Assembly: GCF_016888005.1 (NCBI RefSeq) | Contig: NZ_JAFDVE010000005.1 | Coordinates: 1 to 38,356, forward strand | DNA: 38,356 nt | Direction of reading: 5' to 3' | From: Phycicoccus sp. CSK15P-2 | GTDB lineage: Bacteria > Actinomycetota > Actinomycetes > Actinomycetales > Dermatophilaceae | Part shown: positions 14,047 through 24,576 of the stretch, piece by piece | Numbering within the stretch: the first letter of the stretch is position 1 | Layout of the letters: the number at the start of each line of letters is the position of its first letter | Made by a program: the position numbers and the translations under genes | The notes under the pieces: generated by a model | What the model saw: the letters and a program-made list of their open reading frames with translations, nothing else | Told to the model about the DNA's origin: nothing | Databases searched by the model: none

Positions 14047-14975
14047 CGGCTGCCTCCTGCCATGAAGACCTTGAAGAGGGTGCGGAGCGCGATCGTCGCG
14101 ACGATCAGCGTGAGGACGACGGTGACGACGCCGTACGCCGCCGCCTGGCCGATGTCGAGGCCGATGAACGCCCGCTCGTAGAGCAGGTACGCCAGGGTCT
14201 TGGTCCCGCCGGTCCCCTTGGTGAGGATGGCGATCGGGTCGAAGACCTGGATGATGATGACCGAGCCGAGCAGCACACCGATCTCGATGTACATCCGCAT
14301 GTGCGGCAGCGTGATCCAGGTGAAGGTGCGCCAGGTGCCGGCGCCGTCGACCTGCGCGGCCTCGAGGATCCCCTTGTCCTGCCCCTGCAGGCCCGCCAGC
14401 AGGATGAGCATCATGAAGGGCGTGAACTGCCAGGTCAGCACGATGATGACGGTCGCGAGCGGGTGGTTGGTCCCCCAGGAGACGATGGGAAGGCCGAGCG
14501 AGCGGCTGAGCCAGTTGAGCATGCCGATGTTCGTGTCGAACATCGAGTACTTCCAGATGAGCGCCGCGGCCGCCGGCATGATGAGGAAGGGGGTGATCAT
14601 CAGGGTCCGCGCGATGGCGCGGCCGGGGAACGCCCGGTCGAGCAGGAGCGCGAAGATCATCCCGAAGATCACCGACAGGACCACCGACGAGGCGGTGATG
14701 ACGACCGTCGCGACGATCGACGGCCCGAGGTCGCCCGAGGACAGGGCCGAGGAGTAGTTGTCGAAACCGCTGAAGCCCCGGTCGTTCGGGTAGAGCAGGT
14801 TCCACCGGACCAGCGAGAACCCGATGGTCACGAGGAAGGGCACCTGCGTCAGCAGGATGAGGAAGATGACCGCCGGGGCGGCGAGCCTCCTGGCGGTGCT
14901 GAGGTCGGACTTCTTGGCGCGCCGTGGTTCGGTGGCTGTGTCGGCCTGCACCGTGTCGACGTCGGTCATGGACAT
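14043..14975 (-). CDS. smoF: Hexitol ABC transporter permease, MalF/SmoF-like
   Basis: A 310-aa permease, partner of the following subunit. After a charged N-terminus (about 1-30) six helices follow, the first at about 33-55 (LAAPAVIFLILLTQVPFLVTIGF). The EAA loop GILEAAQVDGAGTWRTFTWITLP binds the ATPase. ATG 14975 is chosen because GGGAG lies eight bases before it. The GTG three codons upstream (14984) would leave no room for a ribosome binding site. A hairpin at 15027-15060 separates it from the binding-protein gene, a common way to make more binding protein than permease. Confidence 0.87.
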   Translation of the reverse strand: MSMTDVDTVQADTATEPRRAKKSDLSTARRLAAPAVIFLILLTQVPFLVTIGFSLVRWNLLYPNDRGFSGFDNYSSALSSGDLGPSIVATVVITASSVVLSVIFGMIFALLLDRAFPGRAIARTLMITPFLIMPAAAALIWKYSMFDTNIGMLNWLSRSLGLPIVSWGTNHPLATVIIVLTWQFTPFMMLILLAGLQGQDKGILEAAQVDGAGTWRTFTWITLPHMRMYIEIGVLLGSVIIIQVFDPIAILTKGTGGTKTLAYLLYERAFIGLDIGQAAAYGVVTVVLTLIVATIALRTLFKVFMAGGSR

Positions 14976-15026
14976 CTGAAGCACTCCCTTGTGCGAGCGG
15001 AGGGATGGGAGAACGATCCGGCGCGG

Positions 15027-15060
15027 GTGCCGGGGCCGGCCGGACGGCCGACCCCGGCAC
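15027..15060 (-). terminator. Attenuator hairpin between binding protein and permease
   Basis: GTGCCGGGG (15027-15035) pairs with CCCCGGCAC (15052-15060), with further GGCC/GGCC pairing inside. It lies in the gap after the binding-protein stop at 15088 and likely lowers permease expression relative to the binding protein. Confidence 0.65.
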
Positions 15061-15087
15061 CTCGGAGGCTAGTCCCTAGCCAGGGGG

Positions 15088-16455
15088 TCAGCCCTTCTGA
15101 GCGTCACCCGCGGTCTGCGCGATGCTCTGGCACTTGGACAGAGCGTCGTCGACCGACGACCGGTTCGCGATGTAGTCAGCGATGAGCTGAGCACACTGGT
15201 TGCCGACGTCCTGGAACTCGGGGATGGAGACGTACTGGATGCCGACCCACGGCTGGGGCTTGACACCCGGCTGCTCCGGGTTGACCGACGTCATGACGTC
15301 GAGGGTGATCGGGGCGTAGGCGGCCGCGGCCTCCTTGTACTCCGGGATCTCGTAGGTCGACTGGCGGGCACCCGGGGGAACCAGCGACCAGCCGAGCTGC
15401 TCACCGACGAGCTGGTGGTAGTCCTTGCTCGTGGCCCACTTCACGAAGTCGATCGCGGCGTCCTTGTTCTTGGTCGTGGACGGGACCGCGAGGTTCCAGC
15501 TCCACAGCCAACCCGACTCCTGGGTCTTGTTGACCGGCATGTGGGCGTAGCCCATCTTGCCCTTGACCGGCGAGTCGTCGGCCTCGAGGAGCGAGGCGGC
15601 GACGGAGGCGTCGGCCCACATCGCGGCCTTGTTCTCCTTGAGCGCGGTGAGGCACTCGTTGAACGAGTAAGACACCGGGTCGGCCTCGCCGGACTCGTCG
15701 AGCATCGTCTTGTAGAACTCGACGGCCTCCTTCCACTCCGCACTGTCGACCGTGGCGTTCCACTGCTCGTCGTACCAGTTGCCACCGAAGGTCTGGACCA
15801 CGGTGGTCAGCGGAGCGAAGAGGTCACCCCAGCCGGGCTTGCCGCGCATGCAGATGCCCGACATGTCATTGGTGTTGACCTCCTTGGCCGCCTCGGCGAC
15901 CTCCTCCCAGGTCGGGTTCATCGACAGCTTCACACCGGCCTTGTCGAGAACCTCCTTGTTGTACATGAGGATGGAGGACTCGCCGTAGAACGGCACCGCG
16001 TACTGCTTGCCATCGTTGGAGATGGCGACCCGGACGGGCTCGAGGATGTCGTCGACGTCGTACTCGGCGTCCGAGGCCAGCGGCTCGGTGAGGTCGACGA
16101 GCCAGCCGTTGGCACCCCACTGCGGGGTCTCGTAGGCACCGATGGTGACGATGTCGTACTGGCCGGCGCCGCTCGCGACGTCCGCGGTGACCGCGGCGCG
16201 CAGGTCGGCCTCCTCCATGACCTGGAAGTTCACGGTGGTGCCGGGGTTGGCCGACTCGTACTCACCCTTGAGCTTCTCCATGTCCTGCATCTGGCCGTTG
16301 TTCACCGTGGCCAGGTTCAGGGTCACGCTCTCGCCGCCGTCGCCGCCGGCGGAGCTGTCGTCCGTCGAGACGTTCCCGGACGAGCAGGCGGCGAGGGCCA
16401 TGGCCGTGGCCATCGCTCCCGCACCGAGCGTCAGGGCGCGCTTCTTCGCGAGCAT
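15088..16455 (-). CDS. smoE: Hexitol-binding lipoprotein, SmoE-like
   Basis: A 455-aa extracellular solute-binding protein of family 1. The signal peptide MLAKKRALTLGAGAMATAMA ends in a lipobox (LAAC) with C24 as the lipid anchor, followed by a serine/glycine/aspartate-rich tether. The mature part shows the usual binding-protein layout, for example DIVTIGAYETPQWGANGWLVDL, YAVPFYGESSILMYNKEVL and MWADASVAASLLE. AAGGAG lies eight bases before the ATG. It is first in the operon for two CUT1 permeases and an SDR. A mannitol dehydrogenase and an AraC regulator lie next to it, so mannitol/sorbitol binding is the best inference. No transport ATPase is encoded nearby. Confidence 0.87.
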   Translation of the reverse strand: MLAKKRALTLGAGAMATAMALAACSSGNVSTDDSSAGGDGGESVTLNLATVNNGQMQDMEKLKGEYESANPGTTVNFQVMEEADLRAAVTADVASGAGQYDIVTIGAYETPQWGANGWLVDLTEPLASDAEYDVDDILEPVRVAISNDGKQYAVPFYGESSILMYNKEVLDKAGVKLSMNPTWEEVAEAAKEVNTNDMSGICMRGKPGWGDLFAPLTTVVQTFGGNWYDEQWNATVDSAEWKEAVEFYKTMLDESGEADPVSYSFNECLTALKENKAAMWADASVAASLLEADDSPVKGKMGYAHMPVNKTQESGWLWSWNLAVPSTTKNKDAAIDFVKWATSKDYHQLVGEQLGWSLVPPGARQSTYEIPEYKEAAAAYAPITLDVMTSVNPEQPGVKPQPWVGIQYVSIPEFQDVGNQCAQLIADYIANRSSVDDALSKCQSIAQTAGDAQKG

Positions 16456-16580
16456 TCCTAACTCCTTTGGTAGGTCTCCGCTCCCGTTCCCAGGGAGTCG
16501 GGGTCTGGTGCCCGGGCGGTTCCCGGGGCGTTCCGTACGGCGGTGCTGCGCCACGAACACGGGCAATGTAAGGATCACGA

Positions 16581-16606
16581 GGGTCGTGCAGCAAGCACCT
16601 CGACCC
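16581..16606. promoter_or_regulatory. Palindrome between smoE and the AraC regulator
   Basis: GGGTCG (16581-16586) and CGACCC (16601-16606) form the outer arms, with GTGC (16586-16589) and GCAC (16595-16598) inside. It lies in the 268-bp divergent intergenic region between smoE and the AraC regulator. TACTAT at 16619-16624 may be a -10 for the regulator. A minus-strand TACATT nearby may serve smoE. Confidence 0.45.
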
Positions 16607-16723
16607 TTCCGCTTTCGATACTATTTTGCCGCGCTCGGTCGAGCCCGCCGTGCCCCCAGTGTGCATCGCTGGTCGACGAATTGCAGTGGCAGCACGCGCA
16701 AGTCACGGCGTCAACGAGGAGTG

Positions 16724-17754
16724 GTGACGATTTCGTATCAATCAACGGGCACACCCCGCGCCTACCTCGCAGGATTCCCCTCCGTCGCCGTGGAGGCCTC
16801 GACCCAGGACAAGCCCCTGCCGCGCGGGGCGTACCCCCCGCCGCGCCGCGAGGTCATCCCGCCGCATCCACAGCAGGCCATCCGCGCCCTGACCCACGAC
16901 TTTCCGAGCGAGATCTGCGGATGGGGCGCGCATCCCGAGTACGAGATCCACCTCATCACGAAGACCCACGGCAGCTTCATCGCCGGCGACCACGTCGGGA
17001 CCTTCGCGCCAGGACACGTGAGCCTCATGGGTCCGAACCTCCCTCACGACTGGGTCAGCGACCTGCCGGACGGCCAGGTCGCCGTCGACCGCGACGCCGT
17101 CATCCAGTTCACCGACGAGTGGGTCCGCGAGTGCATGCGGATCATCCCCGAGCTCATCGAGATCGACGAGGTGCTCACCCAGTCGACCCGCGGCCTCGTC
17201 TTCTCGGGCGCCACCGCCTGGCGCGCCGCCGAGACCATCCTCGACGTCACCCGCACGCACGGCGCCGAGCAGATGGCACACCTGTTCAAGCTGCTCAGCC
17301 TGTTCGCGCGATCCCCCCGCGAGGACCGTGCGGTCGTCGCCAGCGAATGGCTCGGGCGCCCCACGGACGGGAACTCCCTCAACGCCGTCGAGGCCGGGCT
17401 CTCGTACATCTTCGAGAACCTCACCGGGGACATCCGCCTCGCCACCGCCGCGAAGATGGCGTACATGTCCGAGCCGACGTTCTCGAAGTACTTCAAGAGC
17501 GCCACGGGCATGACGTTCAGCGCGATGGTCAAGAAGCTGCGCATCGCGCACGCCCGTCGGCTGCTCGACTCCACCCAGGAGCCGATCGCCCAGGTCGCGG
17601 CACACAGCGGATACCACAACATGGCCAACTTCAACCGGCAGTTCCTCGCCGAGGTCGGCACGACCCCGACGAGCTACCGCAAGCTGGAGACCAGCCAGAA
17701 GCCACCGCCGGAGCTGTTCAGCCTCGGGCTGCGCGCCCCCCTCGACGGCGGGGG

Positions 17755-17767
<13 letters not shown>
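16724..17767 (+). CDS. AraC-family regulator of hexitol catabolism
   Basis: A 347-aa transcription factor. The N-terminal cupin-like sensing part spans about residues 40-180 (HPEYEIHLITKTHGSFIAGDHVGTF, then GHVSLMGPNLPHDW). The C-terminal AraC domain (about 235-335) has both helix-turn-helices: DIRLATAAKMAYMSEPTFSKYFK and PIAQVAAHSGYHNMANFNRQF. It diverges from smoE and converges with the mannitol dehydrogenase gene, overlapping it by 13 bp, like MtlR-type activators of mannitol operons. The start is uncertain: GTG 16724 has GAGGAG only two bases away, and GTG 16790 is an alternative with no clear site. Confidence 0.85.
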
Positions 17768-19221
<1,454 letters not shown>

Positions 19222-19272
19222 GGAGATGTCCTTTCGCGGCGGTTCGTGCACGTCCCCAGGCGCATGAAACCA

Positions 19273-19286
19273 ACGACGCTCGTCGT
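19273..19286. promoter_or_regulatory. Short palindrome before the mannitol dehydrogenase gene
   Basis: ACGAC-GCTC-GTCGT lies 52 bp before the start codon of the dehydrogenase gene, where an operator could sit. Nothing else supports it. Confidence 0.25.
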
Positions 19287-19344
19287 ATGGAAAGGCACCG
19301 GGCGTGCATCCGAGGAAACCATCGACAGGCGAGGAGATCGCATC

Positions 19345-19371
19345 GACGGACCCCCTCTGTCGGGGTCCGTC
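19345..19371 (-). terminator. Terminator of the LCP gene
   Basis: GACGGACCCC (19345-19354) pairs with GGGGTCCGTC (19362-19371) around a 7-base loop, 33 bases past the stop of the LCP gene. Confidence 0.8.
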
Positions 19372-19403
19372 CACCTTCCCATCCGGAGGTGACCCGCGCC
19401 AGG

Positions 19404-20861
19404 TCAGGAGCAGATGTCCTCGTCGGCGGTCCGGGCCTTGATCGTCGTCGACGGTGGCGGCGCGCTGACGCGTGACCTCGGCAGCGGCTCGCTGCCCAGG
19501 CGGTTCGGCACCTCGACCACCGACGCCGCACCGGCCCCGATCGTCACCCGGATGTGGTCGCCGAGGGTGGGGTCCTCCTCGACCCCGGAGTCCGGGAAGG
19601 CGGCCGCGACGGTCCGTGCCTCCTCCTCGGCCCCCGGGCCGTGCGCGACGACGACGCCGTCCGGCCGGTCGGCGACGGAGGAGGTCGTGACCCGGGCGAA
19701 GCCCTGGACCCGCAGTGCCCTGGCCGCGGCGGCGGCGAGCCCGTCGACTCCGGTGGCGTTGACGACCGTCACGGTGATGTCGTCGGGGCTCACCGTCAAG
19801 GGGGTGGGGGACGGCTGGGGCGTGGGCTCGCCCGCGTCCTCGGACTCGGTGACCGAGCGGTCCTCGCGCAGCGTCTGCCACAGGGTCTCGGCCGCGGCGG
19901 ACCACTGGACGCGGTTCGGGTCGGCGGGATAGGTCTCGACGGGGACGGTGACGAGCGCGACGTTGTCGACGCCGACATCCTTGACGGACTGCGCGATGTC
20001 CTTCATCTGGCCGAGACCGAGGTCCTCGTCCGTCGTCAGCGACTGCGTGGCGGCGTCGAGGAAGCCGAAGAGCCGGTCCGGGCGCAGGAGCAGGGAGGTG
20101 CGGGTGGCCTCCTGGACGACCGAGGCGAGGAACTGCTGCTGCCGCTCGATCCGCCCGAGGTCCGACCCGTCACCCAGGGTGTACCTCGCCCGTACCCAGC
20201 CGAGGGCCTGCGTACCGTCGAGGGTGTGCCGACCGGCGCTCAGCCGCAGACGGGCCTTGGGGTCGTCGATGTCGACGGGGGTGCAGACCGGCACCCCACC
20301 GAGCGCGTCGACCATCTCCCGGAACCCCGAGAAGTCGACGATCGCGACGTGGTCGACGAACAGCCCGGTGTCGGCCTCGAGCGTGGCGACCAGGCAGGCG
20401 GGCCCACCCATGCTGAACGCCGAGTTGACCTGCTGCACCCGCCACAGGTCCTTCGTGGTGTCGAGGTCGCACGACGGCGGCATCGGGACCATCGAGTCCC
20501 GGGGGATGGAGACGACCGTGACCCGCTCACGGTCGGCCGACAGGTGGGCGAGGAGTGTGGTGTCCGAGCGGGCGCCGCTCGTGAGGGTGTCCCCGGGGAG
20601 GTCCTGGCCCTCCCGGGTGTCCGACCCGACGAGCAGGATGTTGAGCGGGCCCTCCGCCTTCTGCGGGCGGTCCTCCTCGCCCAGGGCGTCACCCAGCGAG
20701 ACGCGGTCGATGTTCCCCTCGAGCCGCCACCACGCGAAGCCGAGGCCGCCCCCCAGCACGACGCCCAGCACGACGAGCACCGTGAGCACGCGCCGTAGGC
20801 GCAGCGGGTGGGTCTCCCGCGACCGTTCCCGGGCGCGGTTGCGACGCGTCTCCTTCGGCAC
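19404..20861 (-). CDS. LytR-CpsA-Psr (LCP) family glycopolymer ligase
   Basis: A 485-aa membrane-anchored enzyme of the family that attaches undecaprenyl-linked glycopolymers to peptidoglycan. A basic N-terminus leads to one helix (about 22-46). The LCP domain (about 72-260) has the conserved RSDTTLLAHL (D100), PRDSMV (R121, D122) and an arginine-rich GRIERQQQF segment. From about residue 350 an LytR_C domain follows (DDITVTVVNATGVDGLAAAA). A proline/threonine linker separates the domains. GTG 20861 is chosen because GGAGG lies six bases before it. ATG 20876 would place that site inside the gene. It stands alone between the hexitol cluster and the cold-shock gene. Confidence 0.9.
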   Translation of the reverse strand: MPKETRRNRARERSRETHPLRLRRVLTVLVVLGVVLGGGLGFAWWRLEGNIDRVSLGDALGEEDRPQKAEGPLNILLVGSDTREGQDLPGDTLTSGARSDTTLLAHLSADRERVTVVSIPRDSMVPMPPSCDLDTTKDLWRVQQVNSAFSMGGPACLVATLEADTGLFVDHVAIVDFSGFREMVDALGGVPVCTPVDIDDPKARLRLSAGRHTLDGTQALGWVRARYTLGDGSDLGRIERQQQFLASVVQEATRTSLLLRPDRLFGFLDAATQSLTTDEDLGLGQMKDIAQSVKDVGVDNVALVTVPVETYPADPNRVQWSAAAETLWQTLREDRSVTESEDAGEPTPQPSPTPLTVSPDDITVTVVNATGVDGLAAAAARALRVQGFARVTTSSVADRPDGVVVAHGPGAEEEARTVAAAFPDSGVEEDPTLGDHIRVTIGAGAASVVEVPNRLGSEPLPRSRVSAPPPSTTIKARTADEDICS

Positions 20862-20973
20862 CGCCCACCTCCACATGCCGGCCCGCCTTGGTCTCCAGCG
20901 GGCGCACGGATCGTCCGGGTCTCACGGACCGTGCGAGTCTACGGACTTCCGCGCGACCCCCTTCACACAGGAC

Positions 20974-21006
20974 GAAGGCCCCGCCCGGCGAACCGGGGCG
21001 GAGCCC
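20974..21006 (-). terminator. Terminator of the cold-shock gene
   Basis: On the minus strand a GC-rich stem (CCGCCCCGG with CCGGGCGGGG, one bulge) with a TTCG loop is followed by CCTTCGT. It begins 23 bases after the cold-shock stop codon. Confidence 0.65.
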
Positions 21007-21028
21007 TCGTGCGACTCGGGTGACCGGG

Positions 21029-21232
21029 TCAGATGGGGCGGACCTGGTCGGCCTGCGGACCCTTCGGACCCTGGGTGACCTCGAACTCGACCCGCTGAGC
21101 CTCGTCGAGGCTGCGGTAACCCTGGACGTCGATCGCAGAGTAGTGGACGAACACGTCCGGGCCGCCGCCGTCCTGGGCGATGAAACCAAAGCCCTTCTCA
21201 GCGTTGAACCACTTCACGGTGCCCTGTGCCAT
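21029..21232 (-). CDS. Cold-shock protein (CspA family)
   Basis: A 67-aa single-domain nucleic-acid chaperone that melts RNA secondary structure. Both RNA-binding motifs are intact: KGFGFI (residues 13-18) and VFVHYSAI (27-34). The beta-barrel pattern [15 protein letters not shown]...[14 protein letters not shown] covers the full length. GAAGGAAG before the ATG is the ribosome binding site. A leader of about 80 bases is implied by a possible -10 at 21324-21319, as is common for cold-shock mRNAs. It has its own terminator and is monocistronic. Confidence 0.95.
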   Translation of the reverse strand: MAQGTVKWFNAEKGFGFIAQDGGGPDVFVHYSAIDVQGYRSLDEAQRVEFEVTQGPKGPQADQVRPI

Positions 21233-21318
21233 ATGGGGACAACTTCCTTCACTTGCGTAGCACTCGGCCGGCGCACGTCGCACCGACCGTGGATGCGACT
21301 CCAGCCCCCTGTGGCGCG

Positions 21319-21324
21319 AGGGTA
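21319..21324 (-). promoter_or_regulatory. Possible -10 element of the cold-shock gene
   Basis: The minus strand reads TACCCT here, 87 bases before the start codon. No convincing -35 is seen. The rest of 21233-21498 holds no gene; GGTCGG-rich repeats and a small CCCC/GGGG hairpin lie near 21450-21480. Confidence 0.3.
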
Positions 21325-21498
21325 GTTCGACCTGAGAGGTACTGCTGTTGCTGCAACCGCGAGCGAACCTAGCAGAGTGAGCGCGCCCTCGCCGTCTGCG
21401 GGCCGGTCGGTCCACCGTTCGGTCGCCGACCGTTCATCCTCGCTTCCGAGCAGCCCCGCCACCGGGGCCGACCGGTCGGTCCGACGGGCTCCGCCCGC

Positions 21499-22332
21499 TC
21501 AGGCGGACTCCAGCGTCGTGGCACCCGTCATGATCGCCACCCCGTCGCCCATCTCGTGGGACCGCGGCGTGACGACGCCGGCGCATCCACCCAGCCGCTG
21601 GATGTGGATCCGGTCGGCGACCTCCCACACGTGCGGCATGTTGTGGCTGATCAGGATGACCGCGAGCCCGTTGTCGCGGAGCTGCTCGACCATGTCGAGG
21701 ACCATGCCGGACTCCTTGACACCGAGCGCGGCCGTCGGCTCGTCGAGGACGACGACCTTGGACCCGAACGCCGCGGCCCGAGCCACCGCCACGGCCTGCC
21801 GCTGGCCTCCCGACAGGGTCTCGACGGCCTGGCCCATGTTCTGGATGGTCTGGATGCCGAGGTCCTGCACCGACCGGCTCGCACGCTGCTCCATGCCCTT
21901 CTTGTCGAGCATCCGGAAGACCGACCCGAGCAGCCCCTTCCGCCGGTCCTCGCGGCCGAGGTAGAGATTGCTCGCGATGTCGAGCGCGGGGATGACGGCC
22001 AGCTGCTGGTACACCGTCTCGATGCCGGCGTCGCGCGCGTCCTGGGGGCGACGGAACGCCACCCGTCTGCCCTCGAGCTCGATGCGGCCGGAGTCGGGGA
22101 GGTACGCCCCGGTGAGGCACTTGATGAGCGTCGACTTCCCGGCGCCGTTGTCGCCGATGACGGCGAGCACCTCTCCCTTGTAGAGGTCGACGCTCACGCC
22201 GTCGAGTCCGACGACCCGGCCGAAGGTGATGACGAGGTCCCGGGCGGAGAGCACGGGGTCGGCGTCGTAGATGCCGCGCCGCTCCTCGGGGATCGCCTCG
22301 AGGGCGAGGGGCAGGGGCTCGGTGCGGCTCAT
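21499..22332 (-). CDS. frcA: Frc-like sugar ABC transporter ATP-binding protein
   Basis: A 277-aa ATPase that powers the permease encoded before it. Walker A (GDNGAGKST), Q-loop (VYQQLAV), signature (LSGGQRQAV), Walker B (VVVLDEPT) and H-loop (ISHN) are all intact. It has a single ABC domain, unlike the tandem ~500-aa RbsA/XylG type. This single-domain form and the order binding protein-permease-ATPase match the FrcBCA fructose/ribose/mannose importer. The start overlaps the permease stop (ATGA). It is a CUT2-type ATPase, so it is unlikely to serve the CUT1 hexitol permeases nearby. The substrate is inferred. Confidence 0.87.
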   Translation of the reverse strand: MSRTEPLPLALEAIPEERRGIYDADPVLSARDLVITFGRVVGLDGVSVDLYKGEVLAVIGDNGAGKSTLIKCLTGAYLPDSGRIELEGRRVAFRRPQDARDAGIETVYQQLAVIPALDIASNLYLGREDRRKGLLGSVFRMLDKKGMEQRASRSVQDLGIQTIQNMGQAVETLSGGQRQAVAVARAAAFGSKVVVLDEPTAALGVKESGMVLDMVEQLRDNGLAVILISHNMPHVWEVADRIHIQRLGGCAGVVTPRSHEMGDGVAIMTGATTLESA

Positions 22333-23351
22333 GCCTTCACCTTCCGGATCCACTGGTCGATGGCGACCGCGACGATGACGAGGACGCCCGTGGCGAGGAC
22401 GCGCCACTGCTGGTCGACACCCAGCTGGGACAGCCCGAACGCGAACGTCTGGACGATGAGCGCGCCGATGAGCGTGCCGATGAGCCGGCCCCGCCCGCCG
22501 AAGAGGCTCGTCCCGCCGATGACGACCGCGGTGATGGACGCGAGGTTGGCGTCCGGGATGGCGTTGGGTGTGGCGGCCCCGGCCCGGCCGATGAGGATCC
22601 AGGCGGCCAGGCCGTAGATCAGACCGGCGACGGTGTAGACGCCGAGGAGGATGCGACGGCTCGGGACGCCGGAGAGGCGCGCCGACTCCGCGTCGTCCCC
22701 GACGGCGTAGACGTAGCGGCCCCAGGCCGTCTGGGACAGCACGAAGGCCATCACCGCGTAGATGAGGACGACCACGACGATCCCCCACGTCAGGCGGAAG
22801 GCGCCGATGCCGAAACCCTCGCCGAGCACGTTGAGCAGCCGCGGGAGGTGGCTGGCCTGGATGCTCGCGCCGCCGGAGTACAGCAGCGCGATGGCGGTGA
22901 AGATGCTCAGCGACCCGAGCGTGACGATGAACGGGGGGAGGTTGATCCTCGTGACGAGCAGGGCGTTGACGAACCCGGCGAGCGTCGCGAGGCCGACGCC
23001 GATGAGCAGGGCGAGGATCCCCGGCATGCCGCCGTCCTCGGCCAGGGAGGCCATCACCATCATGGACAGGACCATGACCGCGCCGACGGAGAGGTCGATG
23101 CCGGCGGTGAGGACGATGAGCGTCTGCCCCACCGCGAGGGCCGCGACGACCGCCGTCTGCTGGAGCAGGATGCCCATCGAGCCGGGCGTGAGGAAGGTCG
23201 GCGTCGCGATGAAGAACGACACGAACGCGACGAACAGCAGGAAGAGCGGGCTCAGCCACGGGCGGGCGTGGAGGACGTGCTGCAGCCTCTGGAGGGGGGA
23301 GTGCTGCCGCCGGGAGAACTCGGCGGCAGCGCTGCCGGAGGTGGTGGTCAT
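22329..23351 (-). CDS. frcC: Frc/Rbs-like sugar ABC transporter permease
   Basis: A 340-aa permease of the CUT2 branched family with about ten hydrophobic segments. The family signature GIDLSVGAVMVLSMMVMA (about residues 84-102) and the GxNxxAARLSG-like stretch VGDDAESARLSGVPSRRILLGVY are present, as is the C-terminal VIGGTSLFGGRGRLIGTLIGAL. It starts two bases after the binding-protein stop and overlaps the ATPase start. It probably works as a homodimer in the membrane. Confidence 0.9.
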   Translation of the reverse strand: MTTTSGSAAAEFSRRQHSPLQRLQHVLHARPWLSPLFLLFVAFVSFFIATPTFLTPGSMGILLQQTAVVAALAVGQTLIVLTAGIDLSVGAVMVLSMMVMASLAEDGGMPGILALLIGVGLATLAGFVNALLVTRINLPPFIVTLGSLSIFTAIALLYSGGASIQASHLPRLLNVLGEGFGIGAFRLTWGIVVVVLIYAVMAFVLSQTAWGRYVYAVGDDAESARLSGVPSRRILLGVYTVAGLIYGLAAWILIGRAGAATPNAIPDANLASITAVVIGGTSLFGGRGRLIGTLIGALIVQTFAFGLSQLGVDQQWRVLATGVLVIVAVAIDQWIRKVKA

Positions 23352-23353
23352 CC

Positions 23354-24451
23354 TCAGTTGCCCCAGCAGAGCTCGGCACCCTCGGCGGAGTCGATGCTGT
23401 CGACCCCGTCCACGGGCTCGTCGGTGACGAGGGCGACGCCGGTGTTGAAGAAGTCGAGCCCCTCGGTGGGCTTCGGCTTCTCACCGCCCCGGGCGATCTT
23501 CGCGATGGCCTCCATGCCGAGCGTCGCCATCTTCAGCGGGTACTGCTGCGCAGTGGCGCCGATGACACCGCTCCTCACGGAGTCGACCCCGGCGCAGCCG
23601 CCGTCGACCGAGACGATGAGCGCATCCTTGCCGGCGGCCTCGAGGGCGGCGCTGGCACCGACGGCCGCCGGCTCGTTGATCGTGTAGACGAGGTTGATGT
23701 CGGGGTTCTTCGCCAGGCACCGCTCCATCGCGGTGCGGCCGCCGTCCTCGGCGCCGTTGCTCGCCTCGTTGCAGACGATCGTGTAGTCGCCGCCGGAGTA
23801 CGAGCCGCTCGTGGCCTCGTCGCCGTTCTTCGTCGGGTCGGCGACGTCGATGCCCATGCCTTCGAGGAAGCCCTGGTCCCGGTCGTAGTCGACGGAGACG
23901 ATCTTGTCGTCGAAGAGGTCGAGGAGCGCGATGACGGCCGGCTCGCCGTCCAGCGTGGCCGCGGCCCACTGCCCGTCGAGCTTCCCGGCCTCACGGTTGT
24001 CCGTGGCGAACGTGATGTCCACGGTGTCCGGCGGGTCCGGCGGGGTGTCGAGCGCGATGACGTACAGGCCGGCGTCGCGGGCCTGCTTCATCGCGGCGTT
24101 GACCCCGGTGGACATCGGGGTGATGAGGATGCCCTTGTCGCCGCGGGCGATGGCGTCCTCGATCGCGGTGATCTGGCCCTGGTCGTCCCCCTCCTGCTTG
24201 CCGGAGGCGACGGTGAGCGTGACGTTCTGCGTCGTCGCGTCCTGCTTCGCACCGTTCTGCATGGCCACGAAGAAGGGGTTCGTCGAGTCCTTCGTGATGA
24301 GGGTGACGCCGACCGCGGCCTCGCCGCCGGAGCCGGAGTCGGAGGCGCTCCCGCGGTTGCACGCGGCCGCGGTGAGGGCGAGTCCGACGATCCCGGCCGA
24401 GGCCACGATCCGACGGGCGGACGGGCGGGGTGGGCGCTGACACAGCTGCAT
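23354..24451 (-). CDS. frcB: Sugar-binding lipoprotein of the Frc-like transporter
   Basis: A 365-aa periplasmic-binding-protein-like lipoprotein. A basic N-terminus and hydrophobic stretch end in TAAAC with C31 as the probable lipid-anchored residue, followed by a serine/glycine tether. The type 1 sugar-binding fold is clear: [22 protein letters not shown], then [22 protein letters not shown] and LIVSVDGG. The segment [18 protein letters not shown] fits FrcB-type proteins better than RbsB. AAGGAGAG lies eight bases before the ATG. It is first in the operon. Its promoter carries a perfect LacI-type operator immediately after the -10. Confidence 0.88.
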   Translation of the reverse strand: MQLCQRPPRPSARRIVASAGIVGLALTAAACNRGSASDSGSGGEAAVGVTLITKDSTNPFFVAMQNGAKQDATTQNVTLTVASGKQEGDDQGQITAIEDAIARGDKGILITPMSTGVNAAMKQARDAGLYVIALDTPPDPPDTVDITFATDNREAGKLDGQWAAATLDGEPAVIALLDLFDDKIVSVDYDRDQGFLEGMGIDVADPTKNGDEATSGSYSGGDYTIVCNEASNGAEDGGRTAMERCLAKNPDINLVYTINEPAAVGASAALEAAGKDALIVSVDGGCAGVDSVRSGVIGATAQQYPLKMATLGMEAIAKIARGGEKPKPTEGLDFFNTGVALVTDEPVDGVDSIDSAEGAELCWGN

Positions 24452-24503
24452 GTCCGGACTCTCCTTCGAGTTGCTCTCGGGGTCGGACGACGCGGCACCA
24501 TCT

Positions 24504-24521
24504 GGTGACAACGTTGTCACC
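24504..24521. promoter_or_regulatory. LacI-type operator O1, perfect palindrome
   Basis: GGTGACAACGTTGTCACC is an 18-bp perfect palindrome with the central CG typical of LacI/GalR operators. It sits just after the -10 of the importer promoter, over the expected transcription start, so binding should block the importer operon. Confidence 0.85.
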
Positions 24522-24526
24522 AACCG

Positions 24527-24555
24527 TTTCTAGCGAATCCTTGCGTATCGGTCAA
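24527..24555 (-). promoter_or_regulatory. Promoter of the sugar importer operon
   Basis: On the minus strand TTGACC (24555-24550), a 17-base spacer and TAGAAA (24532-24527) form a sigma-70-type promoter. It reads directly into operator O1. Confidence 0.6.
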
Positions 24556-24569
24556 GACATGAGTTAGAA
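24541..24569 (+). promoter_or_regulatory. Promoter of the LacI regulator gene
   Basis: TTGCGT (24541-24546), a 17-base spacer and TTAGAA (24564-24569) place the start of transcription at about 24576-24577, the GTG start codon, so the mRNA is probably leaderless. It interleaves with the opposite promoter. Confidence 0.5.
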
Positions 24570-24576
24570 CACATCT

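Noticed and set aside
21403-21481. Repeated GGTCGGTCC segments after the ATPase gene
   Set aside because: They are short, imperfect and GC-rich. I could not separate them from chance or a weak terminator.
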